A stretch of 9,726 nt of DNA from Opitutaceae bacterium (GTDB lineage Bacteria > Verrucomicrobiota > Verrucomicrobiia > Opitutales > Opitutaceae): assembly GCA_005786775.1 (NCBI GenBank), contig SYDD01000154.1, forward strand, positions 1-9,726. Direction: 5' to 3'. The position numbers were made by a program, and so were the translations under genes. The notes under the pieces were generated by a model. It made no database searches. It was not told where the DNA came from and saw nothing but the letters and a program-made list of their open reading frames with translations. Below are positions 7,719 through 9,726 of the stretch, piece after piece (position 1 is the stretch's first letter; the number at the start of each line of letters is the position of its first letter).

Positions 7719-8456
7719 TTAGTGCCGCTGCAAGGAGATGTACTGTCCGACCAAGGCGCGGAAGTGTTCGACGTTGAGCGGCTTGGTCAGGTGCTCGTCC
7801 ATTCCGGCCGCGAGGGATTGATTGCGCATGGTGCGGTCGAGCGAGGCGGTGAGCGCGAAGATGGGTACCCGATGCCCCGGGGGCTCCGCGTTCCGGATGC
7901 GCCGGGTGGCCGCCAGCCCGTCCGTCTCCGGCATGTGTAGATCCATCAGGATAACATCAAGCCCGCCGCGGGCGGCCCGACGAATGGCGGCCTCGCCACT
8001 CTCAGCGAGTTCGGTCTGGAAACCATGGCGTTGCAGGAACAGCTCGACGAGGAGGCGGTTGGTTTCGAGGTCGTCGACGACGAGGACGCGCGGGCCTCGG
8101 CCGGCGAGCAAGCTATCGCTCCGCCGCAGGCCCTTGCGTGGCCGCAATGCGAGGTAGAGTATGATGCTAACGGTGGCGGTCCCGCCGATCAGCACGGACC
8201 TGAGCGTCAGTGGCGACGCGGTGGACGAGTGGGCGGCCGTGTCGAGCAGGGAGGTCGTGGCCTTCGCCAGTAAAGCTCCGCCGAGCAGGGTGGCCCCAGC
8301 GAGCCACAGCTGACGCCACCATGCCTCCGCTTGGGGAGGCACCTTGGGCCGGAGTTCGCGCGCCCTCACTAGCCCCAGCATCGCCAGCGCGGCGGCGCCC
8401 AGCGCGTCGAGGCGCCACTCCACGAACCAGCGGGAGAGCTCGGACTTCAAGGGCAT
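7719..8456 (-). CDS. Membrane-anchored single-domain response regulator (REC)
   Basis: From ATG at 8456 the protein has 245 residues: a hydrophobic N-terminal part and a complete receiver domain, but no kinase, DNA-binding or enzymatic output domain. Hydrophobic stretches lie near 14-32 (weak), 46-72 and 87-105 (clear). The receiver spans about 122-243 and keeps every key residue: the acidic pair Asp128/Asp129 in VLVVDDLETN, phosphoacceptor Asp172 in ILMDLHMPETDG, Thr203 in ALTAS and Lys225 in TKPL. It most resembles receivers at the C-terminus of hybrid histidine kinases. TTG at 8489 would add 11 residues; neither start has a good ribosome binding site. The SulP gene starts 61 bases downstream in the same direction (25 if TTG is used), so co-transcription is possible. 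It may be a real membrane-tethered phosphoacceptor or what remains of a hybrid kinase that lost its catalytic core. Confidence 0.85.
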   Translation of the reverse strand: MPLKSELSRWFVEWRLDALGAAALAMLGLVRARELRPKVPPQAEAWWRQLWLAGATLLGGALLAKATTSLLDTAAHSSTASPLTLRSVLIGGTATVSIILYLALRPRKGLRRSDSLLAGRGPRVLVVDDLETNRLLVELFLQRHGFQTELAESGEAAIRRAARGGLDVILMDLHMPETDGLAATRRIRNAEPPGHRVPIFALTASLDRTMRNQSLAAGMDEHLTKPLNVEHFRALVGQYISLQRH

Positions 8457-8505
8457 GCGAGGGAGTGCCCGAAGGTTCAGGTCCGCCAAGCGGTGGCGAC
8501 AAACT

Positions 8506-8528
8506 GCGCTTTTACGTATTTTTGATCA
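8506..8528 (-). promoter_or_regulatory. AT-rich island upstream of the receiver gene (possible promoter)
   Basis: In otherwise very GC-rich DNA this short segment, read on the minus strand as gatcaaaaatacgtaaaagc, is strikingly AT-rich. It lies between the palindromic element and the receiver gene start, the expected place for a promoter of the receiver-SulP-isomerase-oxidoreductase series. I cannot identify a matched -35/-10 pair, so the call rests on position and composition only. Confidence 0.3.
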
Positions 8529-8529
8529 C

Positions 8530-8580
8530 CCCGCCTCTGCGGGCTAAGCGATCCTACGTAGCCGGAGGCGGGATTCGCTT
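8530..8580. repeat. Composite inverted repeat abutting the rimO stop (REP-like or mRNA-end hairpin)
   Basis: Outer arms cccgcctc (8530-8537) and gaggcggg (8565-8572) are perfectly complementary; inner arms ggcta (8542-8546) and tagcc (8559-8563) extend the stem after a 4:1 internal loop, leaving a 12-base loop. A competing fold pairs aagcgatcc (8546-8554) with ggattcgctt (8571-8580), using one bulged base, and excludes the first. The element ends at the stop codon of rimO (read on the minus strand). Neither strand has a T-tract directly after the stem, so it does not fit a standard intrinsic terminator. It could mark the end of rimO mRNA or be an interspersed repeat; only copy number in the genome would tell. 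Confidence 0.55.
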
Positions 8581-9726
8581 ATTGCGCGCGGCGGGCCGTC
8601 CGGCGGACGGAGGGCGCCTCGCCCGCAGGCAGAGCGAGTAGATCATATTCCTCGGCGCCAGTGATTCGGACATCGGCAAAGTCACCGACGGGGAGCGTGA
8701 GGGGCACGTAGACGCGACCGTCGATGTCGGGCGCGTCGCCTTCGGCGCGGGCGACGCCCGGCTCGTCTACCAGCACCCGTCGGTGCTGGCCCACGGCGGA
8801 GGCGTTCAGCTCCGCGGCGATCGTGCGCTGCAGCGCCATCAGCCGGTGCCAGCGTGCCTCCTTAACCTTGGCCGGCACCTGCATCTCCATCTTGGCGGCG
8901 CGGGTGCCCTCTTCCGGGGAGTAGCGGAAAACGCCGAGCCGCTCGAAACGCGTCTCGCGAATAAAGGCGCAGAGTTCATCGACGTCCGCCTCGGTCTCGC
9001 CGGGAAAGCCGGTGATGAAGGTGGTGCGCAGGGCGATACCGGGCACGCCCGTGCGGATCCGGGCGATCAGGTCGCGGATGTGGTCGCCCGAAGTCTCGCG
9101 TTGCATCCGACCGAGCATCGCATCGCTGATGTGCTGCAGCGGCATGTCGACGTAGCGGGCAACCTTCGGGCAGGCGGCGATCGTGGCAATTAGCTCATCG
9201 CTCCAGTGCGCGGGATGGGTGTAAAGCAATCGGATCCAGAAGTCGCCCTCGATGGCGTTCAGCTGGCGCAGCAAGCTGGTCAGGGCCGCGCCGCGGCTCG
9301 AGTCGACCGGAGTGCGCGGCCCGGGCCGCTGCTCCCAGGTGTCCATCCCGAAGTAGGTCGTGTCCTGCGAGATCAGGTTGATCTCGCGCACCCCCTCGCG
9401 CACCAGCTGCCGCGCCTCGGCGACGACGCTGTCGATCGTGCGGCTGCGGTGACGGCCCCGGATCTGGGGAATGATGCAGAAGGTGCAGGGGTGATTGCAG
9501 CCTTCCGCGATCTTGAGGTAGGCGAAGTGCCTAGGGGTGAGCCGGAAACGCGGGGTGTCGTAGTCCGGAATGAAGGTGGAGCGCCCTTGGATGAAGACCG
9601 GCGGCCCGTCGGCGGCGCGCTCCTTGGCCAGCAGTCCCTCGATAATCGGCGCGACGGTGGTGACCTGATCGAGGCCGATGAAGGCGTCGACCTCCTCGCG
9701 GAGCTCGGAACGGAGGTCGCCCGCGA
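8579..9726 (-). CDS. rimO: RimO, ribosomal protein S12 methylthiotransferase (N-terminus beyond right edge)
   Basis: RimO is a radical-SAM enzyme with two iron-sulfur clusters that adds a methylthio group to the conserved aspartate of ribosomal protein uS12. 381 residues are visible; the N-terminal MTTase domain with its three cluster cysteines is mostly missing. The visible part starts at the end of that domain (ELREEVDAFIG), then reaches LTPRHFAYLKIAEGCNHPC, where CNHPCTFC (minus-strand bases around 9476-9499) is the CxxxCxxC radical-SAM motif, followed by IIPQIRGRHRSR. Further markers are INLISQDTTYFG, YVDMPLQHIS, RTTFITGFPGETEADV and FRYSPEEGTRAA. The C-terminal TRAM domain carries EGDAPDIDGRVYV and AEEYDLLAL, which match E. 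coli RimO (ADAPEIDG) and separate it from the tRNA enzyme MiaB. GTG at 9403 is an internal valine. The stop is TAA at 8579-8581, abutting the palindromic element. Confidence 0.95.
   Translation of the reverse strand, partial: AGDLRSELREEVDAFIGLDQVTTVAPIIEGLLAKERAADGPPVFIQGRSTFIPDYDTPRFRLTPRHFAYLKIAEGCNHPCTFCIIPQIRGRHRSRTIDSVVAEARQLVREGVREINLISQDTTYFGMDTWEQRPGPRTPVDSSRGAALTSLLRQLNAIEGDFWIRLLYTHPAHWSDELIATIAACPKVARYVDMPLQHISDAMLGRMQRETSGDHIRDLIARIRTGVPGIALRTTFITGFPGETEADVDELCAFIRETRFERLGVFRYSPEEGTRAAKMEMQVPAKVKEARWHRLMALQRTIAAELNASAVGQHRRVLVDEPGVARAEGDAPDIDGRVYVPLTLPVGDFADVRITGAEEYDLLALPAGEAPSVRRTARRAQ

Noticed and set aside
8529..8580. Classical rho-independent terminator for rimO
   Set aside because: A stem is present, but neither strand has a run of T directly after it; it is listed as a repeat instead.
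8210..8641. Plus-strand open frame spanning the receiver gene and the palindromic spacer
   Set aside because: It has no motif, is antisense to the receiver domain protein and crosses the hairpin region and the rimO end.
8579..9726. MiaB (tRNA methylthiotransferase) as identity of the right-edge gene
   Set aside because: The EGDAPDIDG and EEYDLL motifs in the TRAM domain and the CNHPCTFCIIP context match RimO rather than MiaB.

Overview
The window is a GC-rich stretch of bacterial chromosome with seven or eight ordinary-looking genes, no mobile element, no RNA gene and no CRISPR. It holds no stretch longer than 300 bases without a gene; the longest spacers are about 120 bases. Two genes run off the edges: clpX (left) and rimO (right). 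The style suggests Verrucomicrobiota, perhaps near Opitutaceae: Tat-exported Gfo/Idh/MocA oxidoreductase next to a Tat-exported sugar isomerase-like TIM barrel, a GntP permease of the kind common in Verrucomicrobia and Planctomycetes, and weak or absent Shine-Dalgarno sequences. This placement is an inference from gene style, not a phylogenetic result.

Layout. 1-597 (+): C-terminal part of ClpX, the unfoldase of ClpXP. 606-2018 (-): GntP-family proton symporter, convergent with clpX and only 8 bases away. 2019-2115: divergent spacer with two adjoining inverted repeats. 2116-3636 (+): xylulokinase XylB. 3664-7657 (-): three packed genes, transcribed in the order SulP anion transporter with STAS domain, Tat-signal TIM-barrel isomerase/epimerase, Tat-signal Gfo/Idh/MocA oxidoreductase, with gaps of 3 and 10 bases. 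7719-8456 (-): membrane-anchored single receiver domain, possibly the first gene of that same operon. 8490-8578: spacer with a composite inverted repeat and a short AT-rich island. 8579-9726 (-): RimO, missing its N-terminus.

How the genes may work together. The divergent permease and xylulokinase look like a small sugar or polyol uptake and phosphorylation module. The oxidoreductase and isomerase look like an exported sugar-modifying pair, apparently co-transcribed with a SulP transporter. The receiver protein upstream could be a regulatory input to that operon or a decayed hybrid-kinase remnant. ClpX and RimO are housekeeping flanks. I found no clearly new system; the most unusual items are the membrane-tethered lone receiver, the exported enzyme pair coupled to SulP, and the palindromic element beside rimO.
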